Of a stretch of DNA of 48,436 bases, positions 7,527 through 15,759 are shown one piece after another. Under the pieces are notes generated by a model. It was not told where the DNA came from and did not search any database. It saw only the letters and a list, made by a program, of their open reading frames with translations. The DNA is from Panacagrimonas sp052387335 (GTDB lineage: Bacteria > Pseudomonadota > Gammaproteobacteria > Nevskiales > Nevskiaceae), in the NCBI GenBank assembly GCA_052387335.1, contig JBQTJH010000059.1, forward strand, positions 1 to 48,436, written 5' to 3'. The number at the start of each line of letters is the position of its first letter. Position 1 is the stretch's first letter. A program made the translations under genes and the position numbers.

Positions 7527-8372
7527 TCAGGGAACCGACGTCCCCTTGGTGGGCAGGGCGACGATGGCCGAGCGGATCTGCCGCAGCTTGGCCTGCACGC
7601 GTGCAGCGTTGTCGCGCCCCATGCGCAGCAAGGTCTTCTGCCCGGACGACAGCGCCTGCAATTCAGGATCGGCGTACAGGTAGATCACCTTGGGACGCAC
7701 CAGCGCAATCGGCTCATCGACCACGGGCGTGGCCAGCAGATGGTCGATGATGGTGATGAGTCGATCGTTGAAATAGCGCGCCCGCGGGTTGCCGGCGCGG
7801 TCGTACGCATCCTGGAACAGCGGGTAGTAGCGCTGATAAGCCGCGGCGAGCCGCGTTGCATCAACGCGCTCCAACATCGCCACAGAGGGTTCGTAACGTG
7901 CCACATTGGTCGTCGCGATCTCGATGCGTTGGCCTCGCTCTTCTCCGGCAAGGGTCAGGGTGTTGGCCTGGAAACTACCGGCCACACGTCGCACCGGCCG
8001 CAACCACAGCGGCAAGGCCTCGCGATCCAGCGAATCCACCAGCAGTACCAAGCGGTGTATGAATTCGCGCGGCAGCAGGAAGGACTCCACTGGCTCGGCG
8101 CCAAAGAGTTCGCGCAAAGTCTGCATCGCACTGCCGTCGCTTTCCTCCAGCGGCGGTGTCGGCGTGGCATCGGCCACGGGTTCGGGCATGGGGTGCTGGA
8201 TCGGCGCATCCTGCATGGCCTGCTCGGGCACTTCGACGACATCCTCGACCAGCGCCGTTGAAGGGCTCACCACGGCGACAGGTTCGTCCTTGGGCATGAA
8301 GACGTACCAATAGCCGCCGGCCAACACCGCGATGCCGATGGCCAAACCCACCCAGGCGGAGCGCGTCATCAT
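7527..8372 (-). CDS. DUF3014-type single-pass membrane protein
   Basis: About 281 residues from ATG 8372 (MMTRSAWVGLAIG); an upstream in-frame start at 8468 is possible but lacks support. One N-terminal transmembrane helix (about residues 5-23, ending GGYWYVF) is followed by an acidic, Pro-rich linker. A conserved globular domain contains LLPREFIHRLVLLVDSL and YEPSVAMLERVDATRLAAAYQRYYPLFQDAY, ending with RPKVIYLYADPELQALSSGQKTLLRMG. These segments fit my recollection of the DUF3014 family, common in gammaproteobacteria and without known function. The domain would face the periplasm. An AAG GAG-type Shine-Dalgarno lies upstream of 8372. It is probably co-transcribed with the AAA+ gene, 122 bases downstream. 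Confidence 0.7.
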   Translation of the reverse strand: MMTRSAWVGLAIGIAVLAGGYWYVFMPKDEPVAVVSPSTALVEDVVEVPEQAMQDAPIQHPMPEPVADATPTPPLEESDGSAMQTLRELFGAEPVESFLLPREFIHRLVLLVDSLDREALPLWLRPVRRVAGSFQANTLTLAGEERGQRIEIATTNVARYEPSVAMLERVDATRLAAAYQRYYPLFQDAYDRAGNPRARYFNDRLITIIDHLLATPVVDEPIALVRPKVIYLYADPELQALSSGQKTLLRMGRDNAARVQAKLRQIRSAIVALPTKGTSVP

Positions 8373-8471
8373 CCTTGCAGAGTCTCCTTGATTGGCTGTT
8401 TGCATCCTGATTGAAGCAGGCGCGTCAGTGATGACCGCCTTGTCACCGTGAAGTTCGCTGCCTCGCAAGCC

Positions 8472-9467
8472 TCAAGCGGCGCAGACCTCGGCCAGTAATT
8501 CATACGAGCGCAGGCGCGCTTCATGACTCCAGACATTGGTCACGATCATCAATTCGTCAGCATCACAGTCCTGCTGCATGACTTCCAATTGTCGCCGAAC
8601 CGAATCCGGCGTGCCGACCACACTGGGGCCGCGCAGACGCCGCAGGTTCTCGCGCTCGTGTTCACTCCAGGGATACGCCATCGCCTCGGCCGGGTTCGGC
8701 AGCGGCAGGAATTCGCCACGCGACATGCGCAGCCAGAACAATTCCATGGTCGACTCCAGCTCGCGCGCTTCGGCCTCGGTGTTCGCACAGATCACGGCGA
8801 CCGCAAGAATCGCATGCGCCTTCGGAAATAATTCCGAGGGACTAAAGCTGCTCTTGTACGACTCGATGGCAGGCTTCGGGGATTCCGGACTGAAATGACT
8901 GGCGAAGGCGTAGCCGAAACCGGATGCGCCCGCTGCACTGGCGCTGGCGCCGCTGGAACCGAGTATCCAGACCGGCGGCAGCGCCGCGTCATCCGGCATC
9001 ACGCGCACGCGGTGCAAGGGATGACCCGGCGAGAACCGCGCCTGCGACAGAAACAGCAGCTCCGACATCAGCGGCGAGAATTGCTCGCCGTTGAATGCAC
9101 GCAGTGCGCGGGTGGCGCCGGGTTCAGACCCCGGTGCACGGCCTATGCCCAGGTCGATGCGCCCGGGATGCAGTGCCGCCAGCGTGTGAAACGCTTCGGC
9201 CAAACGCAGCGGCGCGTGATTGGGCAGCATCATGCCGCCGGAGCCGACGCGGATGCGCTGCGTATGACAGGCCACATGGCCGATGAGAATTTCCGGCGCG
9301 CTACTGGCCACGCTGGGCATGCTGTGATGCTCGGCAAACCAGTAGCGCGCGAAACCCAGACGGTCTGCGCGCTGTGCCAGATCCACCGTGCGACGCACGG
9401 CCTGCGAGGGCGCAAGACCCTCGGGGACTGGCGCCAGATCAAGCACGGACAAGGGAAGCTTCATCAT
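8472..9467 (-). CDS. LLM-class flavin-dependent oxidoreductase (luciferase-like)
   Basis: 331 residues of the bacterial luciferase-like monooxygenase fold, in the MsnO8/YhbW-like subgroup that starts LPLSVLDLAPVPEG. Recognisable blocks are GFARYWFAEHHSMPSVASSAPEIL (segments YWFAEHH and PEILIGHVA), RIRVGSGGMMLPNHAPLRLAE, and PGRIDLGIGRAPGS. These enzymes use reduced FMN (or F420 in other branches) to oxidise small organic substrates; the substrate here is unknown. Two adjacent ATG codons (9467, 9464) mark the start. It ends 100 bases before the likely DUF3014 start and may share its transcript. Confidence 0.88.
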   Translation of the reverse strand: MMKLPLSVLDLAPVPEGLAPSQAVRRTVDLAQRADRLGFARYWFAEHHSMPSVASSAPEILIGHVACHTQRIRVGSGGMMLPNHAPLRLAEAFHTLAALHPGRIDLGIGRAPGSEPGATRALRAFNGEQFSPLMSELLFLSQARFSPGHPLHRVRVMPDDAALPPVWILGSSGASASAAGASGFGYAFASHFSPESPKPAIESYKSSFSPSELFPKAHAILAVAVICANTEAEARELESTMELFWLRMSRGEFLPLPNPAEAMAYPWSEHERENLRRLRGPSVVGTPDSVRRQLEVMQQDCDADELMIVTNVWSHEARLRSYELLAEVCAA

Positions 9468-9475
9468 GCTGAAAT

Positions 9476-9982
9476 TCAGGCCTTGCCTAGAAAGTCCACC
9501 TTGCCGATGTCCACGCCGTTATGTCGCAGGATGTTGTAAGCGGTGGCGCTGTGAAAATACACGTTGGGAATGACAAAGCCCTGCAAATAGCTCAGACCGT
9601 CGAAATTCAAGTCACCCCGGGGCGTCTTCATGACGATGGGCTTGGCTTCCGTGCCATCGATCTGCTCGGGCCGGACACCTGCAAGCACGTCCAAGGTTGC
9701 GTCGATTCGCGCCTGCAGCTCACCAAGCGTCTGCTCCTTGTCCTCGAACTTCGGCGCGTCAATCCCGCCCAGGCGCACCACGCAGCCCTTGGACATGTCA
9801 CAGGCGACTTGCACCTGAAAACTCAGCGGCCGCATGTTCGGATACAACCGAAACCCGACTAATGCAGCGTGGTCAATCTTGTTGGCTTCGCAGTGTTCGG
9901 CGCCCTTACCCAGAACATGATGCAGATTGCGCAGGGCGCGTGACAGCACCGGGACCGATGCGTGGTACATGCTCAAACTCAT
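9476..9982 (-). CDS. DUF1993 family protein
   Basis: 168 residues matching the DUF1993 family: start MSLSMYHASVPVLSRALRNL, then LVGFRLYPNMRPLSFQVQVACD, and the C-terminal PNVYFHSATAYNILRHNGV. The fold is thought to be related to DinB-like four-helix bundles, with His residues that could bind a metal, but no activity is established. It lies eight bases ahead of the flavin oxidoreductase gene on the same strand, so the two probably form a pair. Confidence 0.85.
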   Translation of the reverse strand: MSLSMYHASVPVLSRALRNLHHVLGKGAEHCEANKIDHAALVGFRLYPNMRPLSFQVQVACDMSKGCVVRLGGIDAPKFEDKEQTLGELQARIDATLDVLAGVRPEQIDGTEAKPIVMKTPRGDLNFDGLSYLQGFVIPNVYFHSATAYNILRHNGVDIGKVDFLGKA

Positions 9983-10036
9983 GACGTGCTCCAGTAGAGA
10001 TGCCAGATTCTACGCGCGCAGAAGTCGGCCTTGCGC

Positions 10037-10489
10037 CTAGTCCGAGTCCTTACTGGGTCGGCGCAGGCGCTTGACCTGACCGCGCTGAGTCTTTTCGTCC
10101 ACGCGCTTGCGCTTGGACGCGCGCGGCACGCGCGTCGGCTTACGGGTACGCGGTGGCGTGGCGCTAGCCGCGAGCAGCTCGCCTAGCCGGGCCAGCGCAG
10201 CAACACGATTCTGTTCCTGACTGCGATGTTGCTGCGCCTTGATCACGATCACGCCGTCGCGATTCAGGCGCTGGTCGCGGCGTGCGAGCACACGTTGCTT
10301 CCAGGCTTCGGGCAGGCTGGAGGCGCGCACATCGAAGCGCAGATGAATCGCGGTGGCGGTCTTGTTGACGTTTTGCCCACCGGCGCCCTGGGCGCGCACT
10401 GCGTCGAGCTCGATCTGTGCAAGCGGCAGCGCGAACGTCGGCGTGATCTGCAGACACTCGGCGCGCTCGTCCATCGCCTCCTGGTTCAC
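10037..10489 (-). CDS. arfB: Ribosome-rescue peptidyl-tRNA hydrolase ArfB (YaeJ)
   Basis: About 150 residues. The catalytic GGQ motif (RAQGAGGQNVNK) is followed by TATAIHLRFDVRASSLPEAW and DGVIVIKAQQHRSQEQNR, all typical of ArfB. The family's basic C-terminal tail, which enters the empty mRNA channel, is present (TRVPRASKRKRVDEKTQRG). ArfB frees stalled non-stop ribosomes without a codon. GTG 10489 overlaps the cysteine desulfurase stop (GTGA), implying coupled translation. ATG 10474 is an alternative start, but an AGGAGG sits only 2 bases ahead of it, too close to be ideal. The E. coli protein starts near this alternative. Confidence 0.93.
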   Translation of the reverse strand: MNQEAMDERAECLQITPTFALPLAQIELDAVRAQGAGGQNVNKTATAIHLRFDVRASSLPEAWKQRVLARRDQRLNRDGVIVIKAQQHRSQEQNRVAALARLGELLAASATPPRTRKPTRVPRASKRKRVDEKTQRGQVKRLRRPSKDSD

Positions 10490-11616
10490 GACCTGGGTCC
10501 CACGATCTGCTGTAGCGCCGTCAGAAATCCATCGACGTCTTCGCCGGTGTTGTCCTTGCCCAGGCTCACGCGAATGGCGCCCTTGGCGGTGTCGCGATCA
10601 TGACCCAGCGCGAGCAACACGTGGCTGGGCTCGCCCGAGCCCGACGCACAGGCCGAACCCGACGACACCGCGTAACCCTTGCGGTCCAGCGCCATCAGCA
10701 GCGCCTCACCGTCCCAGCCATGCAGCATGAACTGCAGGGTATTGGGCAGGCGATCTGCAGCGCCTGCGGCGAAGATCAGCGCGTCACGCCGCGCACGCAG
10801 CCCAGCTTCGAGCCGTGCGCGCAAGCTCAGCGCCTGTGCCGCGCGTTGTTCGAGTTCTTTTGCCGCGAGTTCCGCCGCAGCACCAAAGCCGACGATGGCC
10901 GCGACGTTCTCGGTACCGCCGCGAAGGCCACGTTCCTGCGCGCCGCCATGCTGGACCGGATGCAGTTCGACATGACTGCGCACCACCAGCGCACCCGCGC
11001 CCTTGGGCCCGTAAATCTTGTGCGAGGACAGGCTCAGCAGGTCGCAGTCCAGCGCCTGCACATCCACCGCGATCTTGCCCAGCGCCTGCACCGCATCGAC
11101 GTGCACCAGCGCCTGCGTCGCATGCGCAAGCTCCGCGACGCGCGCCACATCCTGGATCACACCGGTTTCATTGTTGGCGCGCATCACCGACACCAGCCGC
11201 AGTGCGCCGCGCGCGAGTTGGGATTCGAACGCGGAAAAATCGATCAAGCCATCTGCATCGACGGCGATGGCTTCCACACCCCAACCGGAGGCCGCGAGCG
11301 ATTCTGCCGCCTCCATCACCGCCGGATGATCGGTGGCGCCATACAGCACACGCGAGGCAGGTTCGCCCTGCGTGGCGCCCTTGAGCGCGAGATTGTTCGC
11401 CTCAGTGCCGCCCGAGGTCCAGACGATTTCCTTGGCCTCGCAGCCGACCAGAGCGGCGACCTGCACCCGCGCCTGCTCCACCGCGTCGCGCGCGATGCGA
11501 CCGTAACGATGCAGGCTCGATGCGTTCGCAGACAGGCCGCCGAGGTGCGGCAGCATCGCCTCCAGCACCCGCGGATCGAGGTGCGTGGTGGCGTTATGGT
11601 CGAGGTAGGTGGGCAT
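10486..11616 (-). CDS. Cysteine desulfurase, NifS/IscS group
   Basis: About 376 residues from ATG 11616 (MPTYLDHNATT); ATG 11628 would add four residues. It is a PLP enzyme that turns cysteine into alanine and an enzyme persulfide. Seen are the substrate/PLP blocks TSGGTEANNLALKG and MRANNETGVIQD, HVDAVQALGK, the PLP-binding Lys in LSSHKIYGPKGAGAL, and the catalytic Cys in SSGSACASGSGEPSHVL, the extended loop of class I enzymes. No iscR, iscU, hscA or fdx follows, so it is a stand-alone copy rather than the main ISC operon gene. It stands between cysE and arfB; cysE supplies the precursor of cysteine, a sensible metabolic pairing. Confidence 0.9.
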   Translation of the reverse strand: MPTYLDHNATTHLDPRVLEAMLPHLGGLSANASSLHRYGRIARDAVEQARVQVAALVGCEAKEIVWTSGGTEANNLALKGATQGEPASRVLYGATDHPAVMEAAESLAASGWGVEAIAVDADGLIDFSAFESQLARGALRLVSVMRANNETGVIQDVARVAELAHATQALVHVDAVQALGKIAVDVQALDCDLLSLSSHKIYGPKGAGALVVRSHVELHPVQHGGAQERGLRGGTENVAAIVGFGAAAELAAKELEQRAAQALSLRARLEAGLRARRDALIFAAGAADRLPNTLQFMLHGWDGEALLMALDRKGYAVSSGSACASGSGEPSHVLLALGHDRDTAKGAIRVSLGKDNTGEDVDGFLTALQQIVGPRS

Positions 11617-11664
11617 ATTGCGAAGCATTAAGCGCGCGCGGCGGAGGCCTGAATCGCTCGCGTT

Positions 11665-12459
11665 TCAGGTTTTCTCGTTGGGCCGCGCTTCACCCGAGGC
11701 CAGCGAATCGATCGCCTTGCCCTCGCGGCAGAACTCCGGCAGTTCGACCTTGGACAGCTCCATCTCCGGCATGCGCGAGTCCATCTGATGCAGGGCCTTG
11801 CAGACCTGCACCAGACGCTCATCAAGACGATCAATGTGCTCAGCCAATCCTGCGAAGGCATTGGCCACCGGATCGGTCATGTCGCGCGTCAGACCGTAGG
11901 CATCAAAGCCGAGCTTGGCGGCCGCCGCGCTCAGCGCGGGCGAAGGCTCTGCCGCGACGATACGCGCGGGAATACCGACGACTGTTGCGCCGGGCGGCAC
12001 TTCCTTGACCACAACCGAGTTGGAACCGACGCGCGCGTTCTCGCCGACCGTGAAAGGACCGAGCACCTTGGCACCGGCCCCGATCACCACGTTATTGCCC
12101 AGAGTGGGATGACGCTTGCCCTTGTCCCAGCTGACGCCGCCGAGCGTGACGCCGTGATACAGCGTGACGTCATCACCGATCTCTGCGGTCTCGCCGATCA
12201 CCACGCCCATGCCGTGATCGATGAACAAGCGATGCCCGATCTTCGCGCCGGGATGAATCTCGATCCCCGTGAGCCAGCGCGCCACATGCGAGTTCAGACG
12301 CGCCAGCCAGCGAAAGCCGCGCGTCCACAGCCAGTGACTCACCCGATGTCCCCAGACCGCGTGCAGGCCCGGGTAGCAGGTGAGGACTTCCAGGGTAGAA
12401 CGCGCGGCGGGGTCGCGCGCGACCACGCTGCGGATATCGTCACGGATGCGGGACAACAT
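11665..12459 (-). CDS. cysE: Serine O-acetyltransferase
   Basis: 264 residues from ATG 12459 (MLSRIRDDIRSVVARDPAARS). A much longer open frame upstream is low-complexity and overlaps the next gene, so it is rejected. The N-terminal helical part is followed by a left-handed beta-helix of hexapeptide repeats: HPGAKIGHRLFIDHGMGVVI with the catalytic Asp-His, GETAEIGDDVTLYHGVTLGG, and KRHPTLGNNVVIGAGAKVLG. It acetylates L-serine, the first step of cysteine synthesis. The C-terminus extends about 70 residues beyond the helix with a helical segment, longer than minimal EpsC-type enzymes. Feedback inhibition by cysteine is usual for the family. A cysteine desulfurase follows 48 bases downstream. Confidence 0.95.
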   Translation of the reverse strand: MLSRIRDDIRSVVARDPAARSTLEVLTCYPGLHAVWGHRVSHWLWTRGFRWLARLNSHVARWLTGIEIHPGAKIGHRLFIDHGMGVVIGETAEIGDDVTLYHGVTLGGVSWDKGKRHPTLGNNVVIGAGAKVLGPFTVGENARVGSNSVVVKEVPPGATVVGIPARIVAAEPSPALSAAAAKLGFDAYGLTRDMTDPVANAFAGLAEHIDRLDERLVQVCKALHQMDSRMPEMELSKVELPEFCREGKAIDSLASGEARPNEKT

Positions 12460-12490
12460 GGCAGGAAGCCGGTGAAAACGAGTCTCTATT

Positions 12491-13222
12491 TTAGCGCCGC
12501 TGCCAGATTGTCTTGCCGCTGTTGCTCTCGGTGACCAGGTAAGGATCGGCAAAACGGTAGCGCGTGGCTGGTTCGAAGCCCGCGGCGCCGTCCGTTTGCA
12601 CGTAGAGAATCCCGTCGCGCGTCTGCCAGCGGCCGCTGAATTCGAGCTTGCGCCCGGAGCCATAGCTCCAGTCGCCGCCACCGCCCGCGGACTCGGCCCA
12701 CTGCGAGATGCGGCCGTCGGCGCTGATCTCCGCGGTGCGCTCCGTGGAGAACATGCCGGGATTCGGGCCGCCGCCACCGCCCAGGGTCTCGCTGCTGGTC
12801 CACACGCCGACCAGCCGCGCATCCAGCGCACCGGCCGCGCTTGCCGGAGGAGCCTTGCCGCCGGCGTTCGTACCTTCGCGCACGAACCGCGCCTGGGATT
12901 CGCGCTGGTCGCCGGTGAGCGGGTTCTGGGCGCGGATGCGCGCGTCGAATACGCCGGCTTGCAGCGGCCCTTCGATCTGCGCGATCTCCAGGTCGCTGGC
13001 TGGGTCGCGCACGCTCAGGCGCAGCGTCCCGCCTTGCTGCGTGCCGCGCACATTGAAGCGCAGCTCGCCTTCGGCGTAGCTGCCGGCCAGTTGCGCGTCC
13101 AGGGTGAGGACGGTGCCCACGCCTTCCACCGAGGCGTGGTAGCGCCCCGCGGGACCCGTCGATTGCGCGAGCGCGAGCCCGCTGAGCAGCACCAGGCCAA
13201 CGGCAAGGATTCGGAATGTCAT
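12491..13222 (-). CDS. Secreted protein of unknown function
   Basis: 243 residues from ATG 13222. A clear signal peptide (MTFRILAVGLVLLSGLALAQ, cleavage near ALAQ) is followed by a beta-rich body. The middle (about residues 35-95) looks like a repeat-free beta domain with GELRFNVRG and GGTLRLSVRD. A Gly/Asn-rich turn region GGGGGPNPG precedes a C-terminal beta part with RLVGVWTSSET, ISADGRISQWAES and WQTRDGILYVQ, a pattern reminiscent of lipocalin-like domains that report on ligand or unfolded state. I cannot name a family. The start overlaps the stop of the preceding small gene (ATGA). It is the last gene of the trmJ-led set. Confidence 0.7.
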   Translation of the reverse strand: MTFRILAVGLVLLSGLALAQSTGPAGRYHASVEGVGTVLTLDAQLAGSYAEGELRFNVRGTQQGGTLRLSVRDPASDLEIAQIEGPLQAGVFDARIRAQNPLTGDQRESQARFVREGTNAGGKAPPASAAGALDARLVGVWTSSETLGGGGGPNPGMFSTERTAEISADGRISQWAESAGGGGDWSYGSGRKLEFSGRWQTRDGILYVQTDGAAGFEPATRYRFADPYLVTESNSGKTIWQRR

Positions 13223-13680
13223 GGCGTCTCCTGGTCGGGCGGCGGCGTGCCGGCGTCTGGCTTGTGCGGCTTTTGCGTGCCCGCCTTGAGGCCCGCGCGC
13301 AGGCCGACGCCAACGCCGCGATTCACCGCGTCGATGGTGCCGTAGACCGCGTCGGAGATCAGGTCGTGCGAGGCGCGCACGATGCGGGTGGTGTCGCGCG
13401 TGGCCGGAATCGCTTCCAGCACGGTGAACGGAATCGCCGCGATGCCCTTGTGAATCGCGCGCACCGCGAGCGTGCCGCCGGACACCAGGCCCTCGGACAG
13501 GCGCTGCGCGTCGGCGAGCTGGCGGTCGGCAATCCATAAGCGCTGCGCTTCTGCGTTCACCACCGCGCAGCGATCCAGCGTGGCGCTCGCCGCGTGCAGG
13601 CGCAGGCCCAGCACCCCGCTCCACGCGCCCAGCGCGAACGTGGCGATCAGCAGCGCCAAAGTGGACAGGACCTCAATCAC
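13219..13680 (-). CDS. Small membrane-anchored protein of unknown function
   Basis: 153 residues. Residues 4-28 form a transmembrane helix (STLALLIATFALGAWSGVLG), followed by a likely periplasmic or cytoplasmic helical region rich in Ala and Arg, and a short Pro/Lys-rich tail. The middle contains AVRAIHKGIAAIPFTVLEAI and YGTIDAVNRGVGVGLRAGL. The segment up to SATLDRCAVV matches no family I recognise. It overlaps its upstream neighbour by 8 bases and its downstream neighbour by ATGA, so it is translated as part of one compact operon behind trmJ. Confidence 0.65.
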   Translation of the reverse strand: MIEVLSTLALLIATFALGAWSGVLGLRLHAASATLDRCAVVNAEAQRLWIADRQLADAQRLSEGLVSGGTLAVRAIHKGIAAIPFTVLEAIPATRDTTRIVRASHDLISDAVYGTIDAVNRGVGVGLRAGLKAGTQKPHKPDAGTPPPDQETP

Positions 13681-14035
13681 GCCCGACGACCTGCACCTCG
13701 GCCACCACGCCCCACTTGAGCACCTCGACCCGCATCATCTTGGCCGCCTCGTGCGCCACGATGCGGCGCACGATGCCCTGCGTGATGCGCCCCGCCACGC
13801 CGGCCAGCCAGTGCTTCTGCGCCGCGAGTTCCATCGGGTTGAGGATGCGCAGCGACAGCAGCGGCGTGTCCTCGCGCGCGATGCGCCGTAATTCCTCGGG
13901 CACCGCGGCGGTTCCGCCCAGTGCCGCGCCACGCGCTTCGAGTGCGCGCAGCTCGCGGTGCAGGCGCGCGTGGCGCCAGCCGAGCAGCGTCAGCGCAGCC
14001 AGATTCAACAACAGCAGGATCAGGACAAGGTTCAT
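13673..14035 (-). CDS. Small membrane-anchored protein of unknown function
   Basis: 120 residues from ATG 14035, overlapping the trmJ stop (ATGA). Residues 1-20 form a transmembrane helix (MNLVLILLLLNLAALTLLGW), then a charged helix (RHARLHRELRALEARG) and a region with LRILNPMELAAQKHW and GRITQGIVRRIVAHEAAKMM. Its size and topology resemble the next gene (helix, then amphipathic body), and the two may act together. No family is recognised. A longer open frame upstream to 14347 lies inside trmJ in another frame and is rejected. Confidence 0.65.
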   Translation of the reverse strand: MNLVLILLLLNLAALTLLGWRHARLHRELRALEARGAALGGTAAVPEELRRIAREDTPLLSLRILNPMELAAQKHWLAGVAGRITQGIVRRIVAHEAAKMMRVEVLKWGVVAEVQVVGRD

Positions 14036-14826
14036 GCAGGATCGGTAGGTTCGGATTTGGCCGGCGATGCGCGCCGCGTACGCACTCTCGGTGTTTCCAC
14101 CGAGGTGAGGATGCCGCGCAGGATGTTCACCTCGTTCAAGTCGGGGCGCGCGCGATTGATCAACTGGCGCAGGCGGCGCATCAGCAGGCGCGGGTTTTCC
14201 GGATCGAGGAAGCCGGTGGCGAGCAACACACGCTCCAGGTGCTCGTAGAGATTCTCGGTCTGCTCGTGGGTGGGCGGCACGTACCAGGGATGGCCGTCCT
14301 TGGGCGACACGCGCGGCACCGCGATAGCGGCCTTGCGCAGTTCCCAAGCATAGAGCTGTACCGCGGCGGCGAGATTGAGCGAGGAATAACCCGGATTGGC
14401 CGGCACCAAGGTGCGCGCCTGGCAGTAGTCGAGTTCTTCATTGGTCAGGCCGGTGCGCTCGGCGCCAAACACCAAGGCCACATCGGCGATCTGCGCCGCA
14501 TCGACCAGGCGTGTCGCGGCCTCGGTCGGCTGCAGCGGTTCATCGCCCAGATGCCGTGGCCGCGCCGAGGTGGCGACCACCCAGCTGCAATCCGCCACGG
14601 CCTGCTCGAGGGTCTCGACCACCACGGCGTTTTCCAGCACCTGCTCGGCGCCCGCGGCGCGGCGCGTGGCCTCGTCGTCAGGGAACAGGCGCGGCTTGAC
14701 AAGCGTCAGCCGCGTCAGGCCCATGGTCAGCATGGCGCGCGCGGCGGCGCCGATATTGCCCGGATGCGTGGTGGCAACCAGAACCACGCGGATGCGCGAG
14801 AGGATGGGGTCGGGTGCAGTACTCAG
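14032..14826 (-). CDS. trmJ: tRNA (cytidine/uridine-2'-O-)-methyltransferase TrmJ
   Basis: SPOUT-class enzyme that 2'-O-methylates position 32 of tRNA. Family blocks seen: VVLVATTHPGNIGAAARAM, LTLVKPRLFPDDEATRRAAG, VALVFGAERTGLTNEEL and PANPGYSSLNLAAAVQ, which form the knotted SAM site. The C-terminal extension has the usual RLRQLINRARPDLNEVNIL helix. Start: the first ordinary start codon is GTG 14787, but that would cut the first beta-strand. In-frame CTG 14826 gives a natural N-terminus (STAPDPILSRIRVVLV) and has AAAGGA eight bases upstream, so I propose a non-standard CTG start. Its stop overlaps a small membrane protein gene. suhB diverges from it, a neighbourhood shared with E. coli. Confidence 0.93.
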   Translation of the reverse strand: MSTAPDPILSRIRVVLVATTHPGNIGAAARAMLTMGLTRLTLVKPRLFPDDEATRRAAGAEQVLENAVVVETLEQAVADCSWVVATSARPRHLGDEPLQPTEAATRLVDAAQIADVALVFGAERTGLTNEELDYCQARTLVPANPGYSSLNLAAAVQLYAWELRKAAIAVPRVSPKDGHPWYVPPTHEQTENLYEHLERVLLATGFLDPENPRLLMRRLRQLINRARPDLNEVNILRGILTSVETPRVRTRRASPAKSEPTDPA

Positions 14827-14937
14827 CGTGTGATTCCTTTCATGTCGATCAGCGCAGGTCTCGCTTGGAAGCGCGCAGAAAAATTTCTTTCAACGACACC
14901 GCAGGTGCTTAGCGCAGCCCTGCCTTAAACTGTGGGC

Positions 14938-15744
14938 ATGCATCCCCTGATCAATATCGCCGTTTCGGCCGCTCGCACTGCGGGCAATTACATCATGCGC
15001 AACCTGGACCGGGTGCCCAACCTGCAGATTGATCGCAAGGGGCGCAACGACTTTGTCACTCAGGTCGACCGCAACGCCGAAGCCGAGATCATCAAGGTGA
15101 TTCACAAGGCCTATCCGGCGCACGCGATCCTGGGCGAGGAAGGCGGTCAGCTTGGCGATAACGAGGTGACGTGGATCGTCGATCCGCTCGACGGCACCAC
15201 CAATTTCTTGCACGGCTTTCCGCACTTCGCGGTGTCCCTCGGTATCTCGGTGAAGGGCAAGCTCGAACACGGCGTGATCTACGCGCCCTGCACGCAGGAT
15301 CTATACATCGCCAGCCGTGGAGCGGGCGCCACTTTGAACAACCGCAAGATGCGCGTCAGTGCCACCAAGGACATGGACCAGGCGCTGATCGGCACCGGCG
15401 TGCCGCTGCGCGAATCCGGCCTGGATGCCTATCTGCCCATGTTGCGCAGCGTGGTAGCCAATAGCGCGGGGATTCGTCGCGGCGGGTCCGCGGCACTGGA
15501 TCTGGCCTATGTTGCCTCGGGTCGACTGGACGCGTTCTGGGAATTGAACCTCAAGCCCTGGGACATCGCCGCTGGCATCGTCATGGTGCATGAGGCGGGT
15601 GGCATGGTCAGTGAGATCTACGGCCAAGCGGACGTGCTGGCCAGCGGCAACATCCTGGCCGGAAACCCCAAGCTGCACCCGGCGTTCGCCGATCTGCTGC
15701 GTTCCGCTTCTGGCGGGTTCACCGCCGCAGCACCAGCCGAATAG
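14938..15744 (+). CDS. suhB: Inositol monophosphatase family protein SuhB
   Basis: 268 residues from ATG 14938 (MHPLINIAVSAARTAGNYI), close to the E. coli start. Metal-site motifs are present: ILGEEGG (Glu), WIVDPLDGTTNFLHGFP (Asp-Pro-Leu-Asp) and WDIAAGIVMVHEAGG (Asp). It hydrolyses inositol-1-phosphate in vitro; in E. coli SuhB also joins the rRNA antitermination complex, and the same dual role is possible here but cannot be read from sequence. It is divergent from trmJ over 111 bases in which I see no convincing promoter. Confidence 0.95.
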   Translation: MHPLINIAVSAARTAGNYIMRNLDRVPNLQIDRKGRNDFVTQVDRNAEAEIIKVIHKAYPAHAILGEEGGQLGDNEVTWIVDPLDGTTNFLHGFPHFAVSLGISVKGKLEHGVIYAPCTQDLYIASRGAGATLNNRKMRVSATKDMDQALIGTGVPLRESGLDAYLPMLRSVVANSAGIRRGGSAALDLAYVASGRLDAFWELNLKPWDIAAGIVMVHEAGGMVSEIYGQADVLASGNILAGNPKLHPAFADLLRSASGGFTAAAPAE

Positions 15745-15759
15745 CGCGCCAGGGCCTGG

